DNA of 57,750 bases, taken from positions 1 through 57,750 of the forward strand of contig CAZOPF010000026.1 in the NCBI GenBank assembly GCA_964581605.1, in the 5' to 3' direction. Source of the DNA: CAADGU01 sp964581605 (GTDB lineage: Bacteria; Chloroflexota; Anaerolineae; Promineifilales; Promineifilaceae). Position numbers and translations under genes: made by a program. Positions 7,491 through 17,213 of this stretch are shown piece by piece; within the stretch, counting starts at the first letter, position 1, and the number at the start of each line of letters is the position of its first letter. A model generated the notes under the pieces. The model was not told the origin of the DNA and made no database searches. It saw only the letters and a program-made list of their open reading frames with translations.

Positions 7491-9099
7491 ATCGCTTACT
7501 GATTCGCTGACGGCCGTATTCCACAAATTGCTGCAACTCCTTCACCCGCAATCCCCAACAGGCTACCAGATAGACCAGCCCACCGAGCAATCCGCCCGCA
7601 ACTGCTTGCAGCCACAATGAAGAACTCATCAATTGTTGTTGCGCCCACCACAAGGCCAAAGCCATCAGCCCCGCCGCGATAACCATACGCCCAAAACCAT
7701 CAAACAAAGTACGGCCGTGAATCCCCCCCAGTCGCCGCCGTAACAACCACAATAACAGACCCATCTCCAGAATGTTAGAGAGACTAAAGCCCAAAGTCAG
7801 CCCACCTAATGGCTGCCAGCCAACTTGTGGGAAAACGGTAAAGGCTAACCACCCACTCAGCAACCACATCACCAAAATTTGTACTCCGCCCGCCAACACA
7901 GGCGTTAAAGTATCGCCAAGCGCATAAAAGGCACGCGAGATAACTTCTAAAGCCGTTAACGCCACCAGGCCGAAACTCAAAAATAACAGTGCCCACATCA
8001 CCAATGAGCTGCCTTCTGGGGTCACTTCACCTCGTTCAAATAACAAAACGACCAGCGGCTCGCGCATTAACATCACCAGAACAGAAGCGGGCAAACCCAG
8101 GAACAACACCACCCGCAGCGAATCGGCCAGGATTTGGCGTAATTCAGCAAATGACTGCCGTGCTGCCAGCGAAGCCATTGTCGGAAAAGCGGCAATGCCC
8201 AACGCCTGACCAATGATGCCTTGTGGCAACAGAATAATACGCCAGGCAGTCATCAGCGCAGGGTAACTGCCTAATGTCATCAGATCGGTCAGATAGACAA
8301 ACAGGAATTTGTTGATTTCGCTGAAGGAAAGGCCGAGGATACGGGGAGCCATCAGTTTGAGAACTTGCAAAACGCCAGGATCATGGAGGGTGAGTACGGC
8401 CGTATACTGCGCCCCTTTTTCCCGGAGACCTGGCAACTGCACGAGCAAATGCCCCAACGCCCCAACCACTGTACCGATGGCAAAACCAATGGCCGGTGTC
8501 GTATTGCTGATATATGGCCAGACCAACCCACCTATGATGATACCTAGCGTATAGATAGTGGGGGCAAGCGCGGGTAATAGAAAATGCTGCCGTGCGTTTA
8601 ACGCACCCATGATGACACCGCTGACGCCAAAAATAATCGGCGACAACAGCATGATTCGCATCAATAACACCGTTAACGGCAAAATTTCTGGGAATTGCTG
8701 AATTTGCTCCTGGGCAAAGAAGAGAACCAGTTGTGGGGCAAACAACGACATCAAGGCGCATACGGCCGTCATTATTACCAGCACCAGGTTCACAATAGCG
8801 GAAAACAATCGCCAACCGCCACCTGCATCGTCTCGCTCAAAATAAGCAGTAAACGTGGGAATGAAGGCTGCACCAATAGCCCCGCCGGCCAGAATGAGAA
8901 AAATTGATTCCGGGAAGCGGTTGGCGATCTCAAAGGCTGTAGCCTGTGGTGTGTCTATGCCCAACAATGCACGGACGATTACCTCCCGCAGTAACCCCAC
9001 TATCCGCGCTAATAACACTAACACGCCGACTAAACCGGCTGCGCGTAAAACCTGGGTACGGCCGGATATAACGCCCGATTCTTTTTCTGTTACCGACAT
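7489..9099 (-). CDS. murJ: Lipid II flippase MurJ (MviN)
   Basis: This is a 536-residue protein with about 14 membrane helices. The N-terminal LARIVGLLREVIVRALLG, the FRIPN-equivalent segment FEIANRFPESIFLILAGGAI and the central RLILLPQGI-like IILLPQGIIGQALGIAAFP are characteristic of MurJ. It flips the peptidoglycan precursor lipid II to the outer leaflet. Its presence with murI (52334) shows that the organism makes peptidoglycan. It is transcribed alone; the upstream spacer holds a 0.1-kb repeat. Confidence 0.93.
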   Translation of the reverse strand: MSVTEKESGVISGRTQVLRAAGLVGVLVLLARIVGLLREVIVRALLGIDTPQATAFEIANRFPESIFLILAGGAIGAAFIPTFTAYFERDDAGGGWRLFSAIVNLVLVIMTAVCALMSLFAPQLVLFFAQEQIQQFPEILPLTVLLMRIMLLSPIIFGVSGVIMGALNARQHFLLPALAPTIYTLGIIIGGLVWPYISNTTPAIGFAIGTVVGALGHLLVQLPGLREKGAQYTAVLTLHDPGVLQVLKLMAPRILGLSFSEINKFLFVYLTDLMTLGSYPALMTAWRIILLPQGIIGQALGIAAFPTMASLAARQSFAELRQILADSLRVVLFLGLPASVLVMLMREPLVVLLFERGEVTPEGSSLVMWALLFLSFGLVALTALEVISRAFYALGDTLTPVLAGGVQILVMWLLSGWLAFTVFPQVGWQPLGGLTLGFSLSNILEMGLLLWLLRRRLGGIHGRTLFDGFGRMVIAAGLMALALWWAQQQLMSSSLWLQAVAGGLLGGLVYLVACWGLRVKELQQFVEYGRQRISKR

Positions 9100-9166
9100 A
9101 AGGATCTCAATTTTCTGACCACTACCGCTTAATGACCAACATCCTTACCCCTTGAAGGCAATACCA

Positions 9167-9269
9167 AGTAACCGTGCAGTAATTACGTAATTGAGTAATT
9201 TGGTAATTAGCCACTTCAATTACTTAATTACCCAATTGCCCAATCGCTAACTTATTTGCAAACGATCAC
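9167..9269 (+). repeat. 0.1-kb dispersed repeat, copy 3
   Basis: This copy starts AGTAACCGTGCAG and ends GCAAACGATCAC, in the same orientation as copy 2. It sits between the start of murJ and the stop of the lipoprotein gene at 9287, where it occupies most of the spacer. Confidence 0.87.
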
Positions 9270-9286
9270 CAAAAACGAGAGGCTCG

Positions 9287-10960
9287 CTATGGTGCCCAGG
9301 TGTCGAATTGCACAGAGCCTGTGGCCGTAGCCACAATCTCCGTGTCGCCGGTCAGGCTGCCACTGGTCAGGTTCCACACATTGCCGGTGCCCAAACTCAT
9401 CACATAAGCGGTATCGTTCAGCCATTGGGCGTCAAACAGCCCCACCGGGATCAGCACTTCGGTCGGCGTACTGCCGGCCTGCCCCACGCCAAAGAACCCT
9501 TCACCGGCAAATAATAGATGCGAATTGGCCGAATTCCAGCCAAAGGAGCGCAAATTTTGGCCGGTGCGATAGTTTTGCCCATTTGTCCCGTTTCCATCTG
9601 CCAGAATGAGCGTTTGCTGGTTTGACCCGTCGGGGATGTATTGAACGTAGGCTAATTGGCTGCCGTCAGAACTCCATTGGACGGGATTAAACAAGATGTT
9701 GCCAGGTAAGCTGCCCTGCACCAGGGCGTTGCCGCTGGCCAGACGGTAAAGCGAGGCGGCGGCGTTACTTTGCCAGGGGTCCTGGCTGGACACGGCCGTG
9801 ACCGCCGAATTCCCATTCCCCACCCACTGCGTCACCGGCACATAGGCGTATTCGCTGGCCGTGTTCACAAAGGCAAAGGTCAACACCGTTTGCCGGTTGC
9901 TGCCATCCATATTCACCTGCACCAGACTCTCCGGCAGGCTAAACAGCACCCGCGCCCCGTCGGGCGAAATGTTGAAGCGATGCCCCCCCTGCCCGGCGAC
10001 AAAACGCGCCTGTGGCGAGCCGTTCAGCGGCGCAATCCATAGGTCAGATTGGGGTGCTGCGCCAGGGCCAGTTCTATTAACCACATAGCTGCTAAAAGCC
10101 AGCGATTGGCTATCTGGCAGCCAGGCGATCTGGTCAATCAGTACCGTCATATCGGCTGAACCGCTGGCGTTGGGGATGCTGCGCGATGTCACCAGGAAAT
10201 CGCCGCCGCTGCCATCGGTATTCATGTAACCCAACACGTTGGAGTCATTGTTCCCGCGCAGAAAAGCCACTTTACGGCCGTCTGGCGAAATGATCGGCTG
10301 TGTAATATCCGCATCTGTTGCCAGCTGGATGGGCGTTCCGGCCGTAGGTGGATTCTGGCCCAGGTCAAGCGGCACGGCCCACAGGCCAGTACTGTCGGCA
10401 TAGGCCAGCAGGCCGGTTCCACCGACCACTTGTGTACCCGCTTCTGGGGTGGCAGTCGCTATCAGCGTGGGGGGGGCGGTGGGGGTTGGAGGCGCGGCCG
10501 CCACCGGCACACCCCCCGCATTGGCCGCCTGGGTATACTCAACCCCACCAGAAATCCAGCATTCGCCAGCGGCGGTTACAGATAGGGGGCACTGTATTTT
10601 CCACCAGCCAGAAACAGGATCGCGGCCGACAATGGGCACACTCTCCCCTTTCAACAAGAAGCCTACCCGGTCATATTGCACGCCGGGGCCGGTGCGTACA
10701 TTCAGGTCTACCAGCACGGTAGCAAAGGGGCCGGAAATGGGCACGGCCGTACTCTGAGCCACCTGGGTACCTGTTCCCGGCAAAGTAACCGTCGGCGCGG
10801 CCCCTTCCACCGTAGCCTCCGCGCCCGGCGTAAGCGTGGTCACAAAGGTCGGCGGTGGCAGTTCAAGCTCCGGTTCCACATTCCCGGCAAAAGCGTTGCA
10901 CGCCAGCGAAGTCATAAACAAAACGCCAACAATAAAAATAATGTATTTGGTACGTATCAT
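9287..10960 (-). CDS. Lipoprotein with SH3 domain and TolB-like beta-propeller repeats
   Basis: This 557-residue protein starts at the ATG at 10960, preceded by GGAGAT. The signal peptide ends in a lipobox (TSLAC), so it should be a membrane-anchored lipoprotein. After a threonine/proline-rich linker, residues about 80-145 form a bacterial SH3 domain (DLNVRTGPGVQYDRVGFL, GWWKIQC). From about residue 180 on, PD40/TolB-type repeats follow (PIISPDGRKVAFLRG, QIAWLPDSQSLAFSS, FNISPDGARVLFS). SH3b domains often bind cell wall, and propellers mediate protein contacts. The ligand is unknown. Upstream extension of the frame to 11005 is made of AATTAC-repeat sequence and is not counted. Confidence 0.85.
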   Translation of the reverse strand: MIRTKYIIFIVGVLFMTSLACNAFAGNVEPELELPPPTFVTTLTPGAEATVEGAAPTVTLPGTGTQVAQSTAVPISGPFATVLVDLNVRTGPGVQYDRVGFLLKGESVPIVGRDPVSGWWKIQCPLSVTAAGECWISGGVEYTQAANAGGVPVAAAPPTPTAPPTLIATATPEAGTQVVGGTGLLAYADSTGLWAVPLDLGQNPPTAGTPIQLATDADITQPIISPDGRKVAFLRGNNDSNVLGYMNTDGSGGDFLVTSRSIPNASGSADMTVLIDQIAWLPDSQSLAFSSYVVNRTGPGAAPQSDLWIAPLNGSPQARFVAGQGGHRFNISPDGARVLFSLPESLVQVNMDGSNRQTVLTFAFVNTASEYAYVPVTQWVGNGNSAVTAVSSQDPWQSNAAASLYRLASGNALVQGSLPGNILFNPVQWSSDGSQLAYVQYIPDGSNQQTLILADGNGTNGQNYRTGQNLRSFGWNSANSHLLFAGEGFFGVGQAGSTPTEVLIPVGLFDAQWLNDTAYVMSLGTGNVWNLTSGSLTGDTEIVATATGSVQFDTWAP

Positions 10961-10976
10961 GCCTATCTCCAAAAAA

Positions 10977-11024
10977 AGTAATTGTGTAATTGGGTAATTA
11001 CGCAATTACACAATTACTCAATTC
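10977..11024. repeat. AATTAC-type iterated repeat
   Basis: The stretch GTAATTGTGTAATTGGGTAA followed by complementary ACGCAATTACACAATTAC units forms a foldback in the spacer upstream of the lipoprotein gene. It shares its core with the 0.1-kb repeats. Confidence 0.7.
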
Positions 11025-11201
11025 CATCTTCATTCGCCGCCGATTAGCGGTTAGTTTAGAATAGATTATCGGAATTGGCGATTATTTTCTATGCGGATTG
11101 ACAGTGAGATGGGTACGGCCGTGAGGCATAATAGGTGATGCGTGACAGAAACTCCCTCACCCATCACCTATCGTGTATCGCGCCAGCCTGGAGGATAGCA
11201 C

Positions 11202-14200
11202 ATGCGTGAAAGCAGCTACGGCCGTGCCGCGCTTTACGGTGCAGTCGGTTATGGCGGTGGGTTAGCCCTGGGTGTGTTGGCCTTTGGCCTCGTTTTGCGC
11301 CTGAACCTGATCGGGTTGGTAACCGCTTTCTTGCCCGATGACCAACCATTTGTTCGTTTGCTGGTAGGGCTAATTTTGGGGCTGGTGCTGGCAGGCGGCG
11401 CGGGCGCAGCCAGTGGTGCGTCAGGCGGCTGGGCCATCAGCCGGGTGGAGACGATGGCCGCACCACAGCGGTTCATCCGGCGCAGCGCACTCAGCCTGGG
11501 GCTGGCGTTGGGCATCGTCATCATCCCCCTGCTTTTTCTCACGGCACTGGTGGCGTTTTATTATGATCCGGCCGACCGACGGCCGTTGCCCCTCATCTCC
11601 CTGTTTGCTTTTTATGGTTTACTCGTTGGCCTCCTGAGTGGCTTCTTCCTGGCAATTTTTACCAGCCGACTCCGCCACTCCTGGCGCGTCTTCTTGGGCA
11701 GCATTGCCGGCTTTACGTTGGGTGGCGGCCTGATGGGGTTATTTGTTTATTGGCATGAGGCCAGAGGTTTGCTTGATGGGCTACCCACGCTGCTGTATGT
11801 GCCCGTTTTGTTCTTGTTGACCGGCGCGGTAGGCGGCGCCGCCCTGGGGCTGGCCTACCACTGGCTGGCGCAGCGAGAAGCCATTAAAGAGCCACGCCCG
11901 GCGCCGCGCTGGTGGCAAGTGAGCCGCACCGTTATCCTGATAATCATCGCCGCCATCGGGCTGATGGCCGCCTGGAACCTGCTCAACCTCATTCGCTACC
12001 GTGACGCCGATTTGCAGGCCGTGATTCCGGTGGGGGCACAAGGTGTGCATTGGGCTAATTTGCAGTTGTTGGGTAGCGGGGAACAACCAGCCTTATTTGC
12101 CGCTGGCGATGGAACGCTTTTTGTCACCTGGGTGGCGGCAGGTGATATTTTCTACACGGCCGTAACTGGCGATGCCCCCGTCAATGTGTCCAATCATGCC
12201 GCCGGGGCCGCCGCCAATCCGGTGGGGGCGGCCGACAGCCAGGGGCAGGTGCATTTGGTGTGGCAAAATGGGGCCGGGCAGATGGTGTACGGCCGTTGCC
12301 AAAACAACACCTGCACCCCACCAACCGCCTTACCGGCCGGTTGTGGCGGCGGCCCGGCGGCCCACCCCACCCTTACCATTGATACCGCTGATATGGTCAT
12401 GACCGTCTGGCAGGAAGGCAGCGGGCTGGCCTTTGCCGCCTGGCCCGCCGCGCAATCGCCCGATGTGGGCGTCTCCGGCTGTGTCATTGCTGGCAGCAGC
12501 CCGGAACAGCCGCAGGTCGCCGCGACAGGTGACGGCCGTTTCCAACTCGTTTTTGTTGATAAGGAGCGTATCTTTACCAGCAACCTGGACGGCAGCGGCT
12601 GGTCGCTGCCGGTGCAGGCCGCCGAAGGCCACGCCCCATCTATTCTGGCGACGGCCGATGGCGTGTTTATGGCCTGGTGCAGCCGGGAGGGGCAGGTGAC
12701 GGTGCAAACCCCGGCGGCCGTGCAGGAAACGATTGATTTTCCTTCCTGTCACGGCCGTATCGCCCTGGCGCAAGACAACGAAAGCAATCTGCACGCCGTC
12801 TGGCACTCGCCCGATGTGCGCAAAGTGACGGGCGTGGCGGCCAATGACGAGTCGCTTATTTATGAAAGTGTGCGGCGGGACGGGGCCTGGTCGGAAGCGG
12901 CCGTTTTGTACCAAACGGCCCCGACCGAACCGCAACTGACGGCCGTGTCTGACGGTGTTTTGCATCTGGTGTGGGCAGAGGGGACGGCCGTGAGCTACAG
13001 TTCCCAAACGCCCTACGATTGCGCCAACCCTGACCTGAACCCCATTGAACAGGCCGTGTACAGCGCCCTCAACCAGCCCATCTTCAAACCGGCCGATGAG
13101 CAACTGCCCGTTTGCGGCAACAGGTACGAAAGCCTGTTTTACACGCCCAACCCGGTGCAGGGTGTGAACCAACTACCCACTCTCAACGGCGCGTTTGACC
13201 GGGTGGCGGACATGGGCGAACCGGCGCGGTACGAAGTGCTGTTTGGCGTGATGCAGTGGGATGTGCCCACGAACGAACCCAGCCCCGGCAGCACGCTGGC
13301 GCAGGCGACAGTAGACCTTTACAACCGTGTTAAAGCGAACCCGGAACTGTACCCACGCGGTATGACCGTGCGCATCCTCACCGGCAACATGCCCATGTTC
13401 TCTCTATTACCGGCCGATGACCAGACGTGGAATGTATTGGCCGATTTGCAAAACGCCGGATTGCCAGAACTGGTGAATGAGGAAATTGGCTGGCAGGTGG
13501 AGATTGCTGACTTTGACGGCCAATGGCCGCACATGCACACCAAGATCATGATTGTGGACGGCAAGGAGATGATGGCCGCCGGGTACAATTACAGCTACCT
13601 GCATTTTTCCCAAGATCATCCTTCTGCATTGGGATTAGGTATGGTGGATTTTGGCATCCACATAAGTGGGCCAGTGGTGCAGGCGGCGCGGGCGGCGTAT
13701 GATGATTTATGGGCCGGGTCAGAGACGTTGACCTGTGAGGAGTTGGTAAGTGAGTATGAGGATTTGTGGCAGCGGAGTTGTGACCGGGGCACGGCCGTTG
13801 TCAGCCATCTGCCCGAAGTGTTGAAATACTACGTCTCGGCCGGCGCCAGCACCGACGCCTACGCCCTTTACCGTACCAAAAACCATCTGGCCGGGGACGC
13901 TGCCATCGAAGCCGCCCTGCGTGCCGCCGAAGAAAAAATAGACATCTCGGAGGTGAACTTCTCCCTGGAACTCATCTGTGAGGCGGCCATCGTTTTTCAG
14001 GGCATTTGCACCTATGAAGAAAATGCCCTGCCCTTTATGACGGCCCTGGTGGAAACCATTGACGCCAGACGCATCCCGGTGCGTATTCTGGTGGAGAAAG
14101 AGGCGATGAATGGCATGGAAAACCAGGTCGCCATTCAGGCCATGATGGAAGAATTAGAGGAGCGCGGTCTGGATGACCTGGTGGAAATTCGCTTTTACAG

Positions 14201-14423
14201 CGGCAAGCTGCACAGCAAAGCGGTGAATGTGGATGACCAATTCCTGATTATTGGCAGCCACAATTTCCACTACAGTTCATGGGGCAGTACCCCGTTTAGT
14301 CTGACGGAGTTCAGCATTGGCACAGACAGCCCGCAGGCGATTACCGATTTCCAGACCGCCTTTGAGGCCCGCTGGGCCAATAGCATTCCGGTGGAAGAGG
14401 TCATGCCTGCGCTAGCCCCATAG
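11202..14423 (+). CDS. Membrane-anchored phospholipase D-like protein with propeller region, paralogue 1
   Basis: This 1,073-residue protein starts at an ATG with GGAGG 7 bases upstream. Residues 1-275 contain about seven membrane segments, the last at LIIIAAIGLMAAWNLL. Residues about 280-610 are a repeat region of sialidase/BNR or propeller type (HLVWQNGAGQMVYGR, HAVWHSPD, HLVWAEGTAVSYS). The C-terminus has two phospholipase D (HKD) motifs: HTKIMIVDGKEMMAAGYN (about residue 777) and HSKAVNVDDQFLIIGSHN (about residue 1002), each with the required H, K and D. The catalytic half should face outside the membrane. Substrates could be phospholipid, cardiolipin or nucleic acid. The combination is not one I recognise as a named family. 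Confidence 0.82.
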   Translation: MRESSYGRAALYGAVGYGGGLALGVLAFGLVLRLNLIGLVTAFLPDDQPFVRLLVGLILGLVLAGGAGAASGASGGWAISRVETMAAPQRFIRRSALSLGLALGIVIIPLLFLTALVAFYYDPADRRPLPLISLFAFYGLLVGLLSGFFLAIFTSRLRHSWRVFLGSIAGFTLGGGLMGLFVYWHEARGLLDGLPTLLYVPVLFLLTGAVGGAALGLAYHWLAQREAIKEPRPAPRWWQVSRTVILIIIAAIGLMAAWNLLNLIRYRDADLQAVIPVGAQGVHWANLQLLGSGEQPALFAAGDGTLFVTWVAAGDIFYTAVTGDAPVNVSNHAAGAAANPVGAADSQGQVHLVWQNGAGQMVYGRCQNNTCTPPTALPAGCGGGPAAHPTLTIDTADMVMTVWQEGSGLAFAAWPAAQSPDVGVSGCVIAGSSPEQPQVAATGDGRFQLVFVDKERIFTSNLDGSGWSLPVQAAEGHAPSILATADGVFMAWCSREGQVTVQTPAAVQETIDFPSCHGRIALAQDNESNLHAVWHSPDVRKVTGVAANDESLIYESVRRDGAWSEAAVLYQTAPTEPQLTAVSDGVLHLVWAEGTAVSYSSQTPYDCANPDLNPIEQAVYSALNQPIFKPADEQLPVCGNRYESLFYTPNPVQGVNQLPTLNGAFDRVADMGEPARYEVLFGVMQWDVPTNEPSPGSTLAQATVDLYNRVKANPELYPRGMTVRILTGNMPMFSLLPADDQTWNVLADLQNAGLPELVNEEIGWQVEIADFDGQWPHMHTKIMIVDGKEMMAAGYNYSYLHFSQDHPSALGLGMVDFGIHISGPVVQAARAAYDDLWAGSETLTCEELVSEYEDLWQRSCDRGTAVVSHLPEVLKYYVSAGASTDAYALYRTKNHLAGDAAIEAALRAAEEKIDISEVNFSLELICEAAIVFQGICTYEENALPFMTALVETIDARRIPVRILVEKEAMNGMENQVAIQAMMEELEERGLDDLVEIRFYSGKLHSKAVNVDDQFLIIGSHNFHYSSWGSTPFSLTEFSIGTDSPQAITDFQTAFEARWANSIPVEEVMPALAP

Positions 14424-14434
14424 GCCCGGTAATT

Positions 14435-14461
14435 GATGAGGAGGCCGAACTCCTCCAGGTG
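14435..14461 (+). repeat. Small hairpin repeat (GAGGAG-CCGAA-CTCC type)
   Basis: The 47-base spacer between the two phospholipase D-like genes contains an imperfect hairpin of the form GAGGAG ... CTCCTC. Related sequences are at 23173-23199 and 38005-38027, so it is a small dispersed palindrome. It also overlaps the ribosome-site region of the next gene. Confidence 0.4.
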
Positions 14462-14470
14462 AAGTGATTG

Positions 14471-17158
14471 ATGAAGGAAAACAGTTACGGCCGTACCATT
14501 TTCATCGGTGCCCTCGGTTATGGTGGGGGGCTGGCTTTGGGCGCACTGATGCTGGCGCTCATTTTGCGTTTGAACCTGCTCCGGCTGGTGGCCCAGGCCG
14601 TGCCGGACAGCCAGTTTTTTATCCGCTTGTTGGTGGGGTTGCTGTTAGGGCTGCTGGTGATAGGCGGCGCGGGCGCGGTGGGCGGTGGCCTGGGCGGTTG
14701 GGCGCTGACCCGCGTCGAAGGTATTGAGTCACCGACCCGTTTTATCCGCCGTAGTGCGCTCAGTCTGGGGTTGCCGCTGGCTCTCCTGTCGCTGCCGTTG
14801 ATTTTTGTCACGGCCGTCATCGCCTTCCACTATGACCCCGCTGACCGTCGCCCGCTCACGGCCGTCGCCCTCTTTGCTTTTTATGGCTTGCTCTATGGGC
14901 TGTTGGCCGGGTTGCTGCTGGCGATTTTGACGAGCAAATTGCGCCAATCGTGGCGGGTGGTGGTCGCCAGCATGGTTGGTTTTACCGTTGGCGGGGCGCT
15001 GGCGGGGCTGTTTATTTATGGGCATGAAGCGCATGATTTTCTCAGTTGGCTGCCTGATTGGCTGTGGGTTAGCTGGTTGTTTTTGTTGTGGGGGGCGGGC
15101 GGTGGTGCAGCATTGGGTTGGGTCTATCATTGGCTGGCGCAAGGTGGGGCAACCAGAGGGGAACGGCTGAAACCGTGGCCACGCTGGCTGCGGTTCACGC
15201 GGGTTGTGGTGCTGGCTTTGTTGGTCACGGCCGTACTCGCCATTATCTGGAACCTCATCGGACTGATCCGCATCGTCCCGGCCGATTTGCAAACGATTGT
15301 GCCCATTAACGCGCAGGGTAGCTGGTGGGCCGCAGCACAGCCCATAGACTCTGTGGCCGATGTGCCGCCGATGTTGGCTGGCGCTGATGCCTCACCCTGG
15401 CTGGCCTCGTGCAGCCCAGAGGGGCAGGTGCTGGTGCAGACGCCGGCCGGGGAGCAGGAGACAATCGAGTTTCCGGGCTGTCACGGCCGTCCCGCATGGG
15501 CAACCGACAGCGAAGGGAATGTACACGTCGTCTGGTATGCAACCGCGGCGATGAAAACGACGGGCGTGGTAGTCAATGACCAGTCGCTCCTTTATGAAAG
15601 CGTGCGGCAAAACGGCGTCTGGTCAGAACCGGTGATTGTGAGCCAAACAGCTGGCGCCGTTGAACCGATGCTGACGGTTGACGCGGACGGCCGTTTGCAT
15701 CTGACGTGGGTGGAGGGTACGGCCGTTTACACCACCAGCCAGACCCCGTACACCTGCGACAACCCTGACCTGAACGCCATTGAGCAAGCCGTTTATAACG
15801 CGCTGAATCAGCCCCAATACCTGGTAGATGGGGAACAATTGCCTATTTGCGGCCACCGGTATGAGGCGTTGTTGTTTACGCCCAATCCTGAAGAAAATAG
15901 CCGCTTCCCGGCCACGCCCAACGGCGCCTTTGACGCCGTGGCCGACATGGCGCTGGCGGCCGAGTATGAGGTTCTCTTTGGCATTATGCAGTGGGACAGA
16001 CCCACCGGCACAGACAGCCCCGGCAGCACACTGGCAGATGCCATTGTTACCCTTTATCATCGCCTCAAGGAGAATCCCGAACAGTATCCCAAAGGGATGA
16101 CGGTACGCATTCTTACCGGCAATATGCCCCAGCTTTCGCTCTTTCCGGTGCCCGACCATCGCTGGCATGTGCTGGAAGATTTGCGGGCGGCCGGGCTGCC
16201 GGAACTGGTGAATGAAGAGTTGGGTTGGCGGGTGGAGATTGCGGATTTTGACGGCCGTTGGCCGCACATGCACACCAAGATGATGATTGTAGATGGCAAA
16301 ACAGTGATGGCGGCCGGTTTTAATTACAGCTATCTGCACTTTGCCCGTAACCACCCCTCGAACCGGGGCATTGATATGTATGATCTGGGCATCCACGTCA
16401 CCGGGCCGGTGGCGCAGGCCGCACGGGCGGCTTACGATGACCAATGGTCACAATCTGACCTGCTGCTGTGCCAGGAGCCGGTCAGTTATGCCGAGAACGT
16501 GTGGCGGCGGGTGTGTCGGAACGGGACGGCCGTAGCCGACCACATCCCCGAAGTGCTGCGTTTATACATCCCGGAAGATGCCAGCAGCCACGCCTTTCCT
16601 ATGTATCGCACCGAAAAATATCTGGCAGCAGATGCGGCCGTGGAGGCCGCCATCCGCGCCGCCGGGCAGAAGCTTGATATTTTCCAGGTCAACTTCTCCT
16701 TAGAACTGCTGTGTACGGCTGGCATCGTCTTTCAGGACATTTGTGACCATCAAAACAACGCCCTGCCTTTTCTGAAAACGATTTTAGAAACGGTTGAGGC
16801 GAAACGCATCCCGGTGCGCATTTTGGTGGAAGAAGAACCGATGAATGGCGCGGAAAACCGGGTAGCCATCCGCGCATTTGTGGATGAGCTAGAGGAACGA
16901 GGGCTGGCCGACCTGGTGCAGATTCGCTTTTACAGCGGCAAGATTCACAACAAATCGTTGAGCATTGATGACAATTTTTTGATCGTTGGCAGCCAAAACT
17001 TCCACTACAGCGCCTGGGGCAGCCACTATTTCAGCCTGACAGAATTTAACATCGGCACGGATGACCCGCAGGCGATAGAAGATTTTGAGAAGACATTTGA
17101 GTACCGCTGGGCGAACAGCATTCCGGCGGAGGAGTTGATGGGGGAGCGACGGCCGTGA
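14471..17158 (+). CDS. Membrane-anchored phospholipase D-like protein, paralogue 2 (shorter propeller)
   Basis: This 895-residue protein is a tandem duplicate of the preceding gene. The N-terminal membrane region and both C-terminal HKD motifs align along their length (HTKMMIVDGKTVMAAGFN near residue 599 and HNKSLSIDDNFLIVGSQN near residue 825). The main difference is a block of about 170 residues missing from the propeller region just after the last membrane helix. The ATG at 14471 is preferred over the TTG three bases earlier. The 47-base spacing to the first copy suggests co-transcription. In the second HKD motif the serine before K in copy 1 is asparagine here; H, K and D are kept. Confidence 0.82.
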   Translation: MKENSYGRTIFIGALGYGGGLALGALMLALILRLNLLRLVAQAVPDSQFFIRLLVGLLLGLLVIGGAGAVGGGLGGWALTRVEGIESPTRFIRRSALSLGLPLALLSLPLIFVTAVIAFHYDPADRRPLTAVALFAFYGLLYGLLAGLLLAILTSKLRQSWRVVVASMVGFTVGGALAGLFIYGHEAHDFLSWLPDWLWVSWLFLLWGAGGGAALGWVYHWLAQGGATRGERLKPWPRWLRFTRVVVLALLVTAVLAIIWNLIGLIRIVPADLQTIVPINAQGSWWAAAQPIDSVADVPPMLAGADASPWLASCSPEGQVLVQTPAGEQETIEFPGCHGRPAWATDSEGNVHVVWYATAAMKTTGVVVNDQSLLYESVRQNGVWSEPVIVSQTAGAVEPMLTVDADGRLHLTWVEGTAVYTTSQTPYTCDNPDLNAIEQAVYNALNQPQYLVDGEQLPICGHRYEALLFTPNPEENSRFPATPNGAFDAVADMALAAEYEVLFGIMQWDRPTGTDSPGSTLADAIVTLYHRLKENPEQYPKGMTVRILTGNMPQLSLFPVPDHRWHVLEDLRAAGLPELVNEELGWRVEIADFDGRWPHMHTKMMIVDGKTVMAAGFNYSYLHFARNHPSNRGIDMYDLGIHVTGPVAQAARAAYDDQWSQSDLLLCQEPVSYAENVWRRVCRNGTAVADHIPEVLRLYIPEDASSHAFPMYRTEKYLAADAAVEAAIRAAGQKLDIFQVNFSLELLCTAGIVFQDICDHQNNALPFLKTILETVEAKRIPVRILVEEEPMNGAENRVAIRAFVDELEERGLADLVQIRFYSGKIHNKSLSIDDNFLIVGSQNFHYSAWGSHYFSLTEFNIGTDDPQAIEDFEKTFEYRWANSIPAEELMGERRP

Positions 17159-17159
17159 A

Positions 17160-17213
17160 GGAGTAATTGGGTAATTACCCAATTACTCAATTACTCAATT
17201 ACCCCTTCAATTA
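17160..17213. repeat. AATTAC-type iterated repeat that supplies a stop codon
   Basis: GTAATTGGGTAATTACCC is followed by repeated AATTACTC units. The minus-strand gene that follows takes its stop codon (17191-17193) from the array, so its last residues are repeat-encoded. Confidence 0.7.

Noticed and set aside
11098..11132. Promoter for the first phospholipase D-like gene (TTGACA at 11098 and CATAAT at 11127)
   Set aside because: The spacing of 23 bases is too long for a normal promoter, so it was not listed as a feature.
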